DNA of 47,573 nt, taken from assembly GCA_021295895.1 (NCBI GenBank), contig JAGWBM010000001.1, positions 51,948-99,520 of the forward strand. Direction: 5' to 3'. This document shows, in pieces, positions 36,527 through 45,815 of the stretch. Position numbers and translations under genes: made by a program. The stretch is from Pseudomonadales bacterium (GTDB lineage: Bacteria > Pseudomonadota > Gammaproteobacteria > Pseudomonadales > Azotimanducaceae). The first letter of the stretch is position 1. Every line of letters begins with the position of its first letter. The notes under the pieces were generated by a model. That model worked only from the letters and a program-made list of their open reading frames with translations. It was not told where the DNA came from and searched no databases.

Positions 36527-38647
36527 TCAATTCCCCGGGGGCCGACCCGACTCGCTGGCCAACGCCATGGATTCGGAAGTGCCCCAGGGCAGAGCCGACT
36601 CCACCTCCGGCGCAGCCACGCCGACCTCGCGTGAAACAACCGCGTCCGGTCGCGATGCTCCCGGTCGCACTTGGTCCGTCGAAGGCGACGACGACGCCAG
36701 TGCCGGCAACAGGTAGTGGTCGATGACCTCTCTTGCTACCGGCCCCGCCACGGAGCTGCCGCTGCCGCCGTTCTCAACGAGCACGCAAACGGCAATCCGG
36801 GGCTCGTCTACCGGGGCGAAGGCGATAAACCACGCGTGCTTGCGGCTGAATTCGTCAAGCTCCTCTTCGTCGTACTCCTCGCCCTGGGCGATTCCCACCA
36901 CCTGGGCCGTTCCGGATTTGCCGGCCATTCGGTACGCGATGTCCTGACCGATATATGCCCAAGCCGTACCGTTTTGCCGGTAGCCCTGGTTGCCCCTATG
37001 CACGACGGCTTCCATGGCTTCGACCATCTTCTGCCAGTCATCGGCGCCAAGCCCCGTGCCCCCGGCACCGAGTCCGACCACCTGGGATTGTTCCTCGCCA
37101 CCCTCGAACTCGGATAGATCCGCATCATTGCCGAGCAGCATCCGTGGTCGGACCACCCGGCCCCGGTTGGCGATGATCGCGGCGACGGTCGCGAGTTGCA
37201 GCGGCGTGGCGAGCAAGTCGCCCTGACCTATCGACAGGTTCAGGTTGTCGCCCGGGTACCAGCCTTCGCCCCGGGCACCCATCTTCCACTCGCTGTCCGG
37301 CAGCAATCCGGGAGCGGCGTCCGCCACGTCGATGGACAAGACGCGTCCGTAGCCAAGCTGCGCGGCGAAACGCGGCAACGCGTCCACCGGCAACTTGGCC
37401 CCGAGGTCGTAGAAATAAACGTTGGAGGAACGGTAGATCGCCCTGTGCAGGTCGACCACCCCTTGGCCGCCGGTATTGGACTTAGTCCAGCTCCAGTCCC
37501 GGAAAACCCTGCGGCTGTTGGGAAGCCGGTATTCGCCATTGTCGACGATCGTGCGCTCCCAATCGGTGACCCCCGCGGCCAACGCAGCGAGACCCACGAC
37601 GGGTTTGAAGGTGGAACCGGGCGCATAGCGGCCATTCGTAGCACGGTTGAACAGCGGTTTCCTCGGCGAGTTGGCCAACTCGTCGTATACCGTTGGATCC
37701 ACTCCGGTGACGAACAGGTTGGGATCGTAGCCCGGCTCGCTCGCCATGGCGAGAATGCCGCCTGAACGCGGATCAATGGCCACCACCGCCCCGCGACGAT
37801 CGCCAAGGGCCTGCGCAGCGGCCACCTGCAGCGACGAGTCAAGATGCAAGGTGAGGTTCTCGCCCGGGATCGGCGGATTCCGGTCAAGTTCGCGTTGCTC
37901 CCGGCCATGGGCATCGACCTCGACCTGTCGCGAGCCCGGTTCGCCGTGCAGCGAGTGCTCGTAGAAGGCCTCGATGCCACGCCTTCCGACGAACTGGGTG
38001 CGGCTGTAGCGCCGCCGGTCCAGTCGCCGGATGTCCTCGGGTGTCTTGCGCCGGACGGACCCGACCGCGTGGGCCATTACCTCGCCGTAGGGGTAGTGTC
38101 GAACCGTGTCCGGTTTGACCTGGACACCGGTCAGACGGTGACGGTTGACCTCGATGACGGCGCGTTCCTCGGGGGAGATGTGCAGCTTGACCCGGATGGG
38201 CGAGTGCGGATAGCTCTCGCTCGCCAGCGTGTGGAACGCCTCGATCTCTTCGTCCGATAGCTCGACCAACGCGCCGATCTCGGACAGCGTGGCGTCTACG
38301 TCCTCGGTAAGTTCCGGGATTACGAAAACCGAGAACACGGGCACATTGTCGGCCAAGAGGTCGCCCCCGCGATCATAGATTCGACCCCGCGGCGGCGGTA
38401 CGCCGAACATTTGGATGCGGTTGTCCTCCGATATCGTGCGGTACTCGTCGTGCTTGAACACCGTAAGCCACACCATGCGGGCGATCAGCACGCAGCACAT
38501 CACCGCAACCACCAAGAACACCACCAAGGTACGCGACGCGAAGTCGCGGCGTTCCTGGTCGACGTCTTTCAGTTGCGCACGCTGTCGAGCACGGTCGCGA
38601 TTGAACACGTCCTTGGCAGCATTCCAACCAGGAATAGTCCGAATCAT
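36527..38647 (-). CDS. mrdA: Penicillin-binding protein 2 with repeat-derived C-terminal tail
   Basis: 706 residues against about 630-650 for the family. One membrane segment (about 42-65), then dimerisation and transpeptidase domains with S345-TF-K348, S407-S-N409 and K577-SGT. Cross-links lateral-wall peptidoglycan with RodA. The ordinary end is near DHYLLPALASSSPSTDQV (about residue 660). From about residue 662 the chain is encoded by dispersed repeats: GASRPDAVVS comes from the 30-bp repeat and EVGVAAPEVES from the element also found at 10433. ATG at 38647; divergence begins only after nadD. Confidence 0.95.
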   Translation of the reverse strand: MIRTIPGWNAAKDVFNRDRARQRAQLKDVDQERRDFASRTLVVFLVVAVMCCVLIARMVWLTVFKHDEYRTISEDNRIQMFGVPPPRGRIYDRGGDLLADNVPVFSVFVIPELTEDVDATLSEIGALVELSDEEIEAFHTLASESYPHSPIRVKLHISPEERAVIEVNRHRLTGVQVKPDTVRHYPYGEVMAHAVGSVRRKTPEDIRRLDRRRYSRTQFVGRRGIEAFYEHSLHGEPGSRQVEVDAHGREQRELDRNPPIPGENLTLHLDSSLQVAAAQALGDRRGAVVAIDPRSGGILAMASEPGYDPNLFVTGVDPTVYDELANSPRKPLFNRATNGRYAPGSTFKPVVGLAALAAGVTDWERTIVDNGEYRLPNSRRVFRDWSWTKSNTGGQGVVDLHRAIYRSSNVYFYDLGAKLPVDALPRFAAQLGYGRVLSIDVADAAPGLLPDSEWKMGARGEGWYPGDNLNLSIGQGDLLATPLQLATVAAIIANRGRVVRPRMLLGNDADLSEFEGGEEQSQVVGLGAGGTGLGADDWQKMVEAMEAVVHRGNQGYRQNGTAWAYIGQDIAYRMAGKSGTAQVVGIAQGEEYDEEELDEFSRKHAWFIAFAPVDEPRIAVCVLVENGGSGSSVAGPVAREVIDHYLLPALASSSPSTDQVRPGASRPDAVVSREVGVAAPEVESALPWGTSESMALASESGRPPGN
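36565..36630 (-). repeat. Dispersed repeat element, copy 5, inside mrdA
   Basis: Minus strand reads GCGAGGTCGGCGTGGCTGCG, CCGGAGGTGGAGTCGGC and TGGGGCACTTCC, then CCATGG, matching head and tail of the other copies with a shortened middle. It is translated as the end of PBP2. Confidence 0.75.
36633..36662 (-). repeat. 30-bp repeat inside mrdA, partner of 10101-10130
   Basis: All 30 bases match 10101-10130 in inverted orientation. Directly precedes repeat copy 5 and encodes the PBP2 segment GASRPDAVVS. Confidence 0.9.
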
Positions 38648-38675
38648 CAGACCTGCACCTTGGTCCGGGCCGTAC

Positions 38676-39107
38676 TCATCGGTGGTACGGATGACCCGCG
38701 AGAATCATGGCCGCTCGATACAACTGTTCGGCAAGCACGACCCTGACCAGAAGATGGGGCAAAGTCAGATTGGACAACGACAGCACGTGGTTCGCTCGTT
38801 GCCGTGCCTGCGGTCCCAATCCTTCGACACCGCCCACAAGAAAGGCGACATCGCGACCCTGCATCCGCCACTCGGCCATGAGGGCCGCTAGGTCTTCGCT
38901 CGAGACCGCCGTTCCGCACCGGTCCAGCGCGACCAGCATCTCCCGTTCGCGCACGGCGTCGAGCAGTCGTTGCTCGTTGGTCTGTCCGCGCCGCGCCGAC
39001 ACGACGACCAGTTCGAGCTTCTCCAAGGACAATCGATGAGCGTATTCGGAAAACCCTTCGTCGATCCATCCTGGCGCTTTTCCAACCGTGAGGATTCTGA
39101 GCTTCAA
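38676..39107 (-). CDS. rlmH: 23S rRNA pseudouridine-1915 N3-methyltransferase
   Basis: 143 residues, slightly short of 155. SPOUT fold; the knot region is DVAFLVGGVEGLGPQA and the C-terminus VRVVLAEQLYRAAMILAGHP(YHR) is typical. Acts on 70S ribosomes using SAM. Start assigned to TTG at 39107 (reads LKLRILTVG, as in MKLQLVAVG of Escherichia coli), overlapping the rsfS stop; a frame extension to 39182 lies inside rsfS. Confidence 0.93.
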   Translation of the reverse strand: MKLRILTVGKAPGWIDEGFSEYAHRLSLEKLELVVVSARRGQTNEQRLLDAVREREMLVALDRCGTAVSSEDLAALMAEWRMQGRDVAFLVGGVEGLGPQARQRANHVLSLSNLTLPHLLVRVVLAEQLYRAAMILAGHPYHR

Positions 39108-39583
39108 TGGCTCAACGACCCGTCTTGAGCACCGGCCTTGGATGCGGACGCTTGCCCCACGGACTGTTCCGGTTGCTCCCAAAGGCGTTCCAAATCGTAG
39201 AAGCGACGTGCTTCGGTACTCATGACGTGGACAACGACATCGGCAAGATCGATCAGTACCCAGTCGTTCTGTTCACGACCTTCCGTGCCGAGTATTTCGG
39301 CCCCGCTTCGCTTCGCCGCCACTAGAACGTTGTCGACAATCGCCTTGACGTGACGGTTGGACGTTCCCGTTACGATCACCATCGTATCGGTCAACTCGGT
39401 CAGCTCGGACACGTCCAACGCCACCGGATCGACGCCCTTGCGGTCGTCAACCGCGGCCACGACGAGCGCCGCCAAAAGCCTCGCGGGCCCGGTGTCTGGC
39501 CCCGCCTCCCAACTCCCGACGCCTTTGTCGGCCTTGCGTCGGTTCGAACCGTCGCGAGGCTGACCAACCCCTGGGTCGTTCAA
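39104..39583 (-). CDS. rsfS: Ribosomal silencing factor RsfS
   Basis: About 159 residues; core from LLAALVVAAVDDRKGVDPVA with ALDVSELTELTDTMVIVTGT, then SNRHVKAIVD and DWVLIDLADVVVHVM, the RsfS/Iojap fold. Binds L14 and blocks subunit joining in poor growth. The start is unclear: the TTG at 39583 overlaps the stop of a seven-codon open frame (MPSRPVN) that begins at 39603 behind AAGGAG; an ATG at 39679 would overlap nadD by 70 nt. A low-complexity C-tail (ASASKAGAQDGSLSH) follows the domain. Confidence 0.9.
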   Translation of the reverse strand: MNDPGVGQPRDGSNRRKADKGVGSWEAGPDTGPARLLAALVVAAVDDRKGVDPVALDVSELTELTDTMVIVTGTSNRHVKAIVDNVLVAAKRSGAEILGTEGREQNDWVLIDLADVVVHVMSTEARRFYDLERLWEQPEQSVGQASASKAGAQDGSLSH

Positions 39584-39609
39584 TTCACTGGTCTTGACGG
39601 CATCGCTCC

Positions 39610-40251
39610 TTAAGGCTGGGCCCGCCCGCGTTCGCCTCCGCAGGACCGGTACAGACCTCGTCGCCAAATATATGTCCACACATCGGACGGTAGCAACGCC
39701 CTCGCATCGCCGCCTTCAGCCACGATCCGACGCACTTCGCTTGCGGAAACGTCGAGCATGGCGTTGCGCAGGCAGAAAAGGCCACCGCATGGGCGCTCGA
39801 CGAGATCCGAAACCTTGTCGACGATCTCGAAACCCCGGGGTACGAATGGCACGGACCGATCGTGGCCGGGTCGGTCCAGAACGACGAAGTGGCAGAGCGT
39901 GGCTAGTTCACCCGCGCGATGCCAGGATGGGACGTCGGCCAGCGCGTCCCGGCCAATCAACCAGACCAACGGCTCCGTGCCACGGAGTTCGCTGAGCGAG
40001 TCGACCGTGTACGACGGACCCGGCCGGACGATTTCCAGGTCGGATGCCAGCAGGTCGGGAGTTCGCCGCGTTGCGAGGCGCAACATTTGCCACCGGTCGT
40101 CGATGCCCGCCAGGGGGTCGGCGCGATGCCCGGGCCGGGCCGCCAGCAACAACGTGACGTTCGGGATAGCCAGGGCCGCTTGGGCACGCCGGGCCGCATG
40201 GAGATGGCCGAGATGAACCGGGTCAAACGTGCCACCGAGAATCGCCTTCAC
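39610..40251 (-). CDS. nadD: Nicotinate-nucleotide adenylyltransferase
   Basis: 213 residues. GGTFDPVHLGHLHAA at the N-terminus is the nucleotidyltransferase motif with the HxGH; DVSASEVRRI near the C-terminus carries the second ATP contact. Makes deamido-NAD from nicotinate mononucleotide and ATP. GTG start; ends 27 nt before the rsfS start. Confidence 0.96.
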   Translation of the reverse strand: MKAILGGTFDPVHLGHLHAARRAQAALAIPNVTLLLAARPGHRADPLAGIDDRWQMLRLATRRTPDLLASDLEIVRPGPSYTVDSLSELRGTEPLVWLIGRDALADVPSWHRAGELATLCHFVVLDRPGHDRSVPFVPRGFEIVDKVSDLVERPCGGLFCLRNAMLDVSASEVRRIVAEGGDARALLPSDVWTYIWRRGLYRSCGGERGRAQP

Positions 40252-40258
40252 ACCGCCG

Positions 40259-40867
40259 TCAACCCTTCAACTTCGTGATGAGACGTCTGATCTCGACCAA
40301 GCGTTCCCTAGGCGATTGCATCTGAAGCAGGCTTTGCCGGGTCTCGGCTTCCAACGGCAGGAGCTCCGCCAGCCGCCAGCTAACCGACCGCGCATCGTCG
40401 TAGTCGATTTCAAGATCGAGTTTCTCGATCATCGGGTGCTTGACGAGTACGCGAAGCGTGTCGACAAGCGAAGAAAACTCCTCTCCCAACTGGCTGTGCG
40501 GCTCCTCGGCAAGGAAGTCAACCTCGGCCATCACCAGGTGATCGGGCGCTTCCCACGATCGTTCAATACGGAACTTGTCGCTGCCCATACAGACAATGCC
40601 CAACACGCCGTTGGCAAGCTGGCTGAAGTCAACGATCCGGGCGTAGGTGCCGATGTTGAACAACGACGGCGGACCTGACCCGGCGAACGTCTCCGTGCCT
40701 TCGCGGATCAGAACCACGCCAAAACCCGTGCGCGTTTTCATGCATCGCCCCACCAGGTCGAGGTAACGGGGTTCGAAGATCTGCAGGGGTAGCCGACCGC
40801 CGGTGAACAGTACGTGGCCTAGCGGAAACAGCGGAATCTGTCGACGATCGGGCATCGTCTCAACCAT
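40259..40867 (-). CDS. LON substrate-binding domain protein
   Basis: 202 residues. IPLFPLGHVLFTGGRLPLQI and FEPRYLDLVGRCMKT are the signature of the isolated Lon N-terminal domain family. No ATPase or protease domain is present. Role unknown; such stand-alone domains are thought to bind proteins. ATG at 40867 with GGAGG 4 nt upstream; 7 nt before nadD, so first gene of the nadD run. Confidence 0.9.
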   Translation of the reverse strand: MVETMPDRRQIPLFPLGHVLFTGGRLPLQIFEPRYLDLVGRCMKTRTGFGVVLIREGTETFAGSGPPSLFNIGTYARIVDFSQLANGVLGIVCMGSDKFRIERSWEAPDHLVMAEVDFLAEEPHSQLGEEFSSLVDTLRVLVKHPMIEKLDLEIDYDDARSVSWRLAELLPLEAETRQSLLQMQSPRERLVEIRRLITKLKG

Positions 40868-40895
40868 ATCACCTCCATCGGACAAACGCCGAAGC

Positions 40896-40950
40896 CCCAA
40901 GCCCTAGCGCGACCCTGCGGTCGCGTTGGGAGTCGCTTGTCGCGAAACTT
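40896..40950 (-). repeat. Dispersed repeat family 3, copy 2
   Basis: CCCTAGCGCGACCCTGCGG then TCGCGTTGGGAGTCGCTTGT and CGCGAAACTT. The hairpin CGCGACC-CTGC-GGTCGCG lies at 40908-40925. It matches the block at 11147 with several changes that keep the stem paired. Falls in the divergent gap before uppP. Confidence 0.65.
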
Positions 40951-41039
40951 CCACGGCGCACGTCTAGCCCGGTTCAGGCGCGTGCAACTGGCGGCCAACG
41001 GCTTTCCACAACCGTACGCCGCACCCGTAGACTTCGATC

Positions 41040-41834
41040 ATGGAACCGTCACTCAGTCTGCCGCAGATCGTCGTCCTGGCGCTCATCCAGGGGATCACCG
41101 AATTCCTGCCGGTTTCGAGTTCCGCGCATTTGATTCTTCCCGCTGCGCTAACCGACTGGCCCGACCAAGGAATCGCCTTCGACGTCGTTGTCCATCTCGG
41201 CACGCTTGTCGCCGTAACCGCGTACTTCCGCCGCGATCTAATGGGTTTCGCGCGGAGCGGGGTTTCGTTGGCGGTGCACCGCCGGTGGGACGACAACCTG
41301 GATCTATTGGCGAAAGTCGGCGTCGCCACACTCCCCATCGTCATCGTCGGCTTCTTCTTCAAGACCCCGATCGAGTCGCACCTGAGATCGACGACGGTCA
41401 TCGCGGCGGCCACGATCGCGTTTGGCATCGCGCTGTGGCTCGCCGACCGGCATCGCGGCGAACGCATCACCCCAAGCTATCTTCAAGCCACGCTGATCGG
41501 CCTCGCGCAGGCCGTCGCACTGGTTCCGGGCACCTCGAGATCCGGAATCACGATCGCCGCAGCCCTGGCGCTGGGTCTTGCGCGTCCCGCCGCCGCGCGG
41601 TTCTCGTTCCTGCTGGCGATCCCGGCAATCGTCGGCGCCGCAATCTACACCGTGGTGGACGCCAGTCCCGATACGCCCCTGCCATGGATCGACCTAGGCT
41701 TGGGGTTCGCCCTTGCCGGCGCAAGCGCCTTCGCCTGCATCACCGTGTTCATCCGTTTTGTCGAACGCGTAGGCATGACGCCCTTCGTGATCTACCGCGT
41801 GGCGCTGGGTGTCGCCCTGCTGGCTCTCGCCTGA
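41040..41834 (+). CDS. uppP: Undecaprenyl-diphosphatase (BacA/UppP)
   Basis: 264 residues, about eight membrane segments. QGITEFLPVSSSAHLIL (about 17-33) and VPGTSRSGITIAAAL (about 162-176) are the two catalytic regions, facing the periplasm. Recycles C55 lipid carrier for peptidoglycan and confers bacitracin tolerance when raised. Single gene with its own promoter region. Confidence 0.96.
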   Translation: MEPSLSLPQIVVLALIQGITEFLPVSSSAHLILPAALTDWPDQGIAFDVVVHLGTLVAVTAYFRRDLMGFARSGVSLAVHRRWDDNLDLLAKVGVATLPIVIVGFFFKTPIESHLRSTTVIAAATIAFGIALWLADRHRGERITPSYLQATLIGLAQAVALVPGTSRSGITIAAALALGLARPAAARFSFLLAIPAIVGAAIYTVVDASPDTPLPWIDLGLGFALAGASAFACITVFIRFVERVGMTPFVIYRVALGVALLALA

Positions 41835-42109
41835 CGATCTGTCGGCGCGAAGTGTCCGTCGCCCGGCACTACGAGTCTGTCATCTCCTTCGGCATCTCGA
41901 CGTTCGAGCAGATCGAATCGCGCGAGCGGCCCGGCGAGCTCGCCGCAGGAGTGGCGTTTCGGCGATATCTCCAGATTGCGCACCGCTATCTCGAAGCCGC
42001 CGTCTTCTGGCGCGGCGGATGCGGGCGGAACGGTCGTGCACCCGCCCGCGAAGACCGCGAGGCCAGCCGCGCATAGGCTCGTAGAGGCAGGGCTTGTCCC
42101 CGCCCGCAT
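41792..42109 (-). CDS. Possible small lipoprotein, unrecognised
   Basis: 105 residues. The only reason to call it is a lipobox-like stretch, AGLAVFAGGC, followed by a Pro/Ser/Ala linker, with GGFEIAVRNLEISPK after it. It overlaps the uppP 3' end by 43 nt on the other strand and its start lies inside a repeat. It may be a chance open frame in the 348-nt uppP-ssb gap. Confidence 0.25.
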   Translation of the reverse strand: MRAGTSPASTSLCAAGLAVFAGGCTTVPPASAAPEDGGFEIAVRNLEISPKRHSCGELAGPLARFDLLERRDAEGDDRLVVPGDGHFAPTDRQARASRATPSATR

Positions 42110-42172
42110 GTTTCGACACGACTCGGTCACAACAGACACGGGACGCCACAAGGGCGTCCCCTACGTGTCTGT
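42080..42172. repeat. Stem-loop repeat family 2 in the uppP-ssb gap
   Basis: GGGACGCC (42140-42147) pairs with GGCGTCCC (42153-42160), loop ACAAG, followed by CTAC, inside an outer pair GACAC/GTGTC. A second degenerate hairpin, GCAGGGCTTGTCCCCGCCC, lies upstream. Same loop as the copy at 10272. Confidence 0.75.
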
Positions 42173-42182
42173 GGCGCAACCC

Positions 42183-42683
42183 CTAGAACGGAATGTCGTC
42201 CTCGAAATCGTCGGAGTCGGCAGCCGGCTTAGGCGATGACGGCGGAGGGCTGGGGCGAGTCTGGTCGCGTCCCTCGCGCTCGGACGAACCGCCACCTCGT
42301 TCGGGGTACCCGCCCCCGTCATCCGGCCGGCCAATACCTCCGCCACCGCCGCGGCTGTCGAGCATTTGCATCTCGTTGGCGACGACCTCGGTCGTGTAGT
42401 GGGTTTGACCGTCACGTTCCCAGGAGCGGGTCTGCAAGCGCCCTTCGATATAAACCTTCGAGCCACGGCGCAGATACTCGCCCGTGATTTCCGCCAGCCG
42501 GCCGAAACACACCACGCGATGCCACTCCGTCCGCTCTTGCTGCTCGTTCGTGGTCCGGTCACGCCACTGTTCCGAGGTAGCAATACTGAAATTCGTCACC
42601 GCGCGACCGTCCTGGGTGTACCGCACGTCCGGATCCCTGCCGAGATTGCCGATGAGAATGGCTTTGTTGACGCCCCGGGCCAT
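42183..42683 (-). CDS. ssb: Single-stranded DNA-binding protein
   Basis: 166 residues. OB fold about 1-108 ([35 protein letters not shown]), then a Gly/Pro-rich linker, then the C-terminal acidic tip DDFEDDIPF that recruits repair and replication partners. Divergent from uvrA, as in many gammaproteobacteria. ATG 42683. Confidence 0.97.
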   Translation of the reverse strand: MARGVNKAILIGNLGRDPDVRYTQDGRAVTNFSIATSEQWRDRTTNEQQERTEWHRVVCFGRLAEITGEYLRRGSKVYIEGRLQTRSWERDGQTHYTTEVVANEMQMLDSRGGGGGIGRPDDGGGYPERGGGSSEREGRDQTRPSPPPSSPKPAADSDDFEDDIPF

Positions 42684-42877
42684 GTCCGCTCCGCTACCAA
42701 GTGACTACGCAAAGAGTGTAAGCCCTTCGAGCCTGCGAACCATAGGGATATCGCCCAAAGCCGGTGTAAGCCATTGCCCCCGGCGACTGCGGCAAAACGT
42801 TCCTTCAAGGCAAGCGGCTATTGCCCGTAGAGCACCATCGGCGTAAGTTGGGGTGTTTTACTCGAAGGTGTCCGAAC

Positions 42878-45802
42878 TTGGCGAAGCCACGCGCAAAGTC
42901 AAAGAAAATCAGCGCGTTGCCAGAGCCTGCGGGTAGCCATCGCCTCCACAACGGGACTTCGGAAACGCCCGGTCTAACGAATATCGCCGTACGCGGCGCG
43001 CGCACCCACAACCTCAAGAACGTCGATCTCGACATTCCCCGCGACAAGCTCGTCGTCATCACCGGCTTGTCCGGCTCCGGAAAGTCCTCGTTGGCCTTCG
43101 ATACCCTCTATGCCGAGGGCCAGCGCCGCTATGTCGAGTCTCTGTCGGCCTACGCCCGACAGTTCCTGTCCATGATGGAAAAACCCGACGTCGACCACAT
43201 CGAGGGCTTGTCCCCGGCGATCTCGATCGAACAGAAATCCACGTCCCACAACCCCCGTTCTACGGTCGGCACGATCACCGAGATCTATGACTACCTGCGG
43301 CTCCTGTTCGCGCGCGTCGGTGAACCGCGCTGTCCCGTTCATGGCCATCCCCTCGACGCACAGACCGTCAGCCAGATGGTCGACCAGGTAATCGCGGTAC
43401 CGGAGGGACTGCGGATCATGGTCCTCGCACCGGTGATCCGAGACCGCAAGGGCGAGCATCAGCACGTATTCTCGGAACTCACCGCCAACGGCTTCATCCG
43501 CGCTCGCATCGACGGCATCGTCACCGACCTCGACCACCCGCCGGATCTCGATAAGAACAAGAAGCACACCATCGAAGCCGTGGTCGATCGCCTGCGGGTC
43601 CGTGACGATGCCCAGCAACGCTTGGCGGAGTCGTTCGAGACGGCGTTGCAGCTTGGCGAAGACGTCGCCGTGGTCAGCTTCCTGGATGCGGAGGACCGCG
43701 AAGACCTGACCTTCAGCGCCCGCTTCGCCTGCCCGGAGTGCGGCTACAGCATCAGCGAGCTCGAGCCGCGCATGTTCTCCTTCAACAACCCGGCGGGCGC
43801 GTGTACCGCCTGTGACGGCCTGGGGGTGAAACAGTATTTTGACCCCGACCTCGTGGTCGCCGACGCCGACCTCACCTTGGCAGAGGGCGCGATACGGGGC
43901 TGGGATAGGCGAAACGTCTACTACTTCCACATGCTCAAGTCGCTATCGCGACACTATGGCTTCGATATCGACCGACCCTACAAGCGGCTCAAGAAAGCGC
44001 ACAAGGATGCGATTCTGTACGGCTCCGGAAACGAGCGCATCGACTTCAGCTACATCAACGACCGGGGCGACAAGATCGTCCGCCGGCATCGTTTCGAGGG
44101 CGTCATTCCCAACATGGACCGGCGCTATCGGGAGACCGAGTCAAGCATGGTGCGGGAGAGCCTCACCCGTTATCTCACGGTGCGTGCCTGCCCGGCCTGC
44201 AACGGCTCGCGTCTGAAGGAGGAGTCGCGCCACGTCTACATCGAGGGTGCAGCGCTACCGATGCTGACGAAAGGATCCGTGGAGGCCATCCTTGAACACT
44301 TCAATTCGATGAAGCTCACCGGCCAACGGGGCGAGATCGCCGAGAAGATCGTCAAGGAGATCCAGGCCCGCTTGCAGTTCCTGGTCGACGTAGGACTCAA
44401 CTACCTGACCCTCGACCGCAGCGCCGAGACCCTGTCGGGCGGAGAAGCCCAACGCATCCGGCTCGCGAGCCAGATCGGTGCCGGCTTGGTGGGCGTCATG
44501 TACATCCTCGACGAACCCTCCATCGGTCTGCACCAACGTGACAACGCCCGGCTGCTGCGAACCCTCACCCATCTGCGCGACCTCGGCAACACCGTGATGG
44601 TGGTCGAGCACGACGAGGAAGCCATCCGCACCGCCGATCACGTCATCGACATCGGTCCGGGTGCCGGGGTACACGGCGGCGAGATCGTGGTCGCCGGTCC
44701 GCTCGACGACGTTCTCGAATGCGATCGGTCCATTACCGGCGAATACCTTGCCGGCAAACGCGCCATCGCGACCCCCGGCGTTCGGACACCGTGCGATGAG
44801 ACGCGACTCCTGAAGTTGGTCAAGGCGAGCGGGAACAATCTTCGCGACGTGACCGTAGACATTCCCGTCGGGTTGCTCACCTGCGTCACAGGCGTTTCTG
44901 GATCCGGCAAGTCCACACTGGTCAACCAGACCCTCTACCCGATCACCGCGCGGGAACTGAACGGCGCCATTAGCGTCACCGCTCAGCCCTACGCCGACAT
45001 CGAAGGCCTCGACAACCTGGACAAGGTGGTGGACATCGACCAGAGTCCCATCGGCCGGACGCCCCGATCCAATCCGGCCACCTACACCGGCTTGTTCACG
45101 CCCATTCGGGAACTGTTCGCGCAAACCCAGGAGTCTCGTGCCCGCGGCTACCGACCCGGTCGGTTCAGCTTCAACGTTCGGGGCGGGCGTTGCGAGGCCT
45201 GCCAAGGCGACGGCGTCATCAAGGTGGAGATGCACTTCCTGCCCGATATCTACGTACCCTGCGACGTTTGCAAGGGCAAGCGCTACAACCGCGAAACCCT
45301 CGAAGTGCGCTACAAGGGCAAGAACATCCACGAAGTCCTCGACATGACCATCGAGGAAGCTCACGAGTTCTTCGACGCCGTGCCCATGTTGAAGCGCAAG
45401 CTCACTACCCTCGTCGACGTGGGGCTCTCCTACGTGCGCCTCGGCCAAAGTGCCACCACGCTTTCCGGCGGCGAAGCACAACGCGTCAAGTTGTCCCGGG
45501 AACTCTCCAAGCGAAGCACTGGCAAAACGCTCTACATCCTGGACGAACCCACGACCGGACTGCACTTCCACGACATTTCACAACTGCTGGACGTGTTGCA
45601 CCGGCTTCGCGACCAGGGCAACACCGTGGTCGTGATCGAGCACAACCTCGACGTGATCAAGACCGCCGACTGGGTTATCGACCTCGGACCCGAAGGCGGG
45701 GCCGGTGGCGGCGAACTGATCGCCGCGGGTACGCCGGAAGAGGTTGCAAAGGTTGGCGAATCCTACACGGGCCAGTTCCTCGCCAAGGTGCTCGACGCGT
45801 AG
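42878..45802 (+). CDS. uvrA: Excinuclease ABC subunit A
   Basis: 974 residues from TTG at 42878 ([10 protein letters not shown]). The conserved start of the family, [19 protein letters not shown], lies about 32 residues further on. TTG codons at 42821 and 42917 are alternatives and no ATG or GTG start was seen near the core. Two ABC ATPases: GLSGSGKSS and GVSGSGKST Walker A, each with LSGGEAQR; zinc fingers CPECGYS...CTAC and CEACQGDG...CDVC. Damage recognition for nucleotide excision repair, with UvrB and UvrC encoded elsewhere. Confidence 0.96.
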   Translation: MAKPRAKSKKISALPEPAGSHRLHNGTSETPGLTNIAVRGARTHNLKNVDLDIPRDKLVVITGLSGSGKSSLAFDTLYAEGQRRYVESLSAYARQFLSMMEKPDVDHIEGLSPAISIEQKSTSHNPRSTVGTITEIYDYLRLLFARVGEPRCPVHGHPLDAQTVSQMVDQVIAVPEGLRIMVLAPVIRDRKGEHQHVFSELTANGFIRARIDGIVTDLDHPPDLDKNKKHTIEAVVDRLRVRDDAQQRLAESFETALQLGEDVAVVSFLDAEDREDLTFSARFACPECGYSISELEPRMFSFNNPAGACTACDGLGVKQYFDPDLVVADADLTLAEGAIRGWDRRNVYYFHMLKSLSRHYGFDIDRPYKRLKKAHKDAILYGSGNERIDFSYINDRGDKIVRRHRFEGVIPNMDRRYRETESSMVRESLTRYLTVRACPACNGSRLKEESRHVYIEGAALPMLTKGSVEAILEHFNSMKLTGQRGEIAEKIVKEIQARLQFLVDVGLNYLTLDRSAETLSGGEAQRIRLASQIGAGLVGVMYILDEPSIGLHQRDNARLLRTLTHLRDLGNTVMVVEHDEEAIRTADHVIDIGPGAGVHGGEIVVAGPLDDVLECDRSITGEYLAGKRAIATPGVRTPCDETRLLKLVKASGNNLRDVTVDIPVGLLTCVTGVSGSGKSTLVNQTLYPITARELNGAISVTAQPYADIEGLDNLDKVVDIDQSPIGRTPRSNPATYTGLFTPIRELFAQTQESRARGYRPGRFSFNVRGGRCEACQGDGVIKVEMHFLPDIYVPCDVCKGKRYNRETLEVRYKGKNIHEVLDMTIEEAHEFFDAVPMLKRKLTTLVDVGLSYVRLGQSATTLSGGEAQRVKLSRELSKRSTGKTLYILDEPTTGLHFHDISQLLDVLHRLRDQGNTVVVIEHNLDVIKTADWVIDLGPEGGAGGGELIAAGTPEEVAKVGESYTGQFLAKVLDA

Positions 45803-45815
45803 GCCCGAAACCCCG

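Noticed and set aside
40937-42076. 379-codon open frame over uppP in another frame
   Set aside because: uppP has both catalytic signatures in its own frame; this one is an Arg-rich shadow.
44255-45571. 438-codon open frame antisense to uvrA
   Set aside because: Mirror frame of uvrA with no domain signature.
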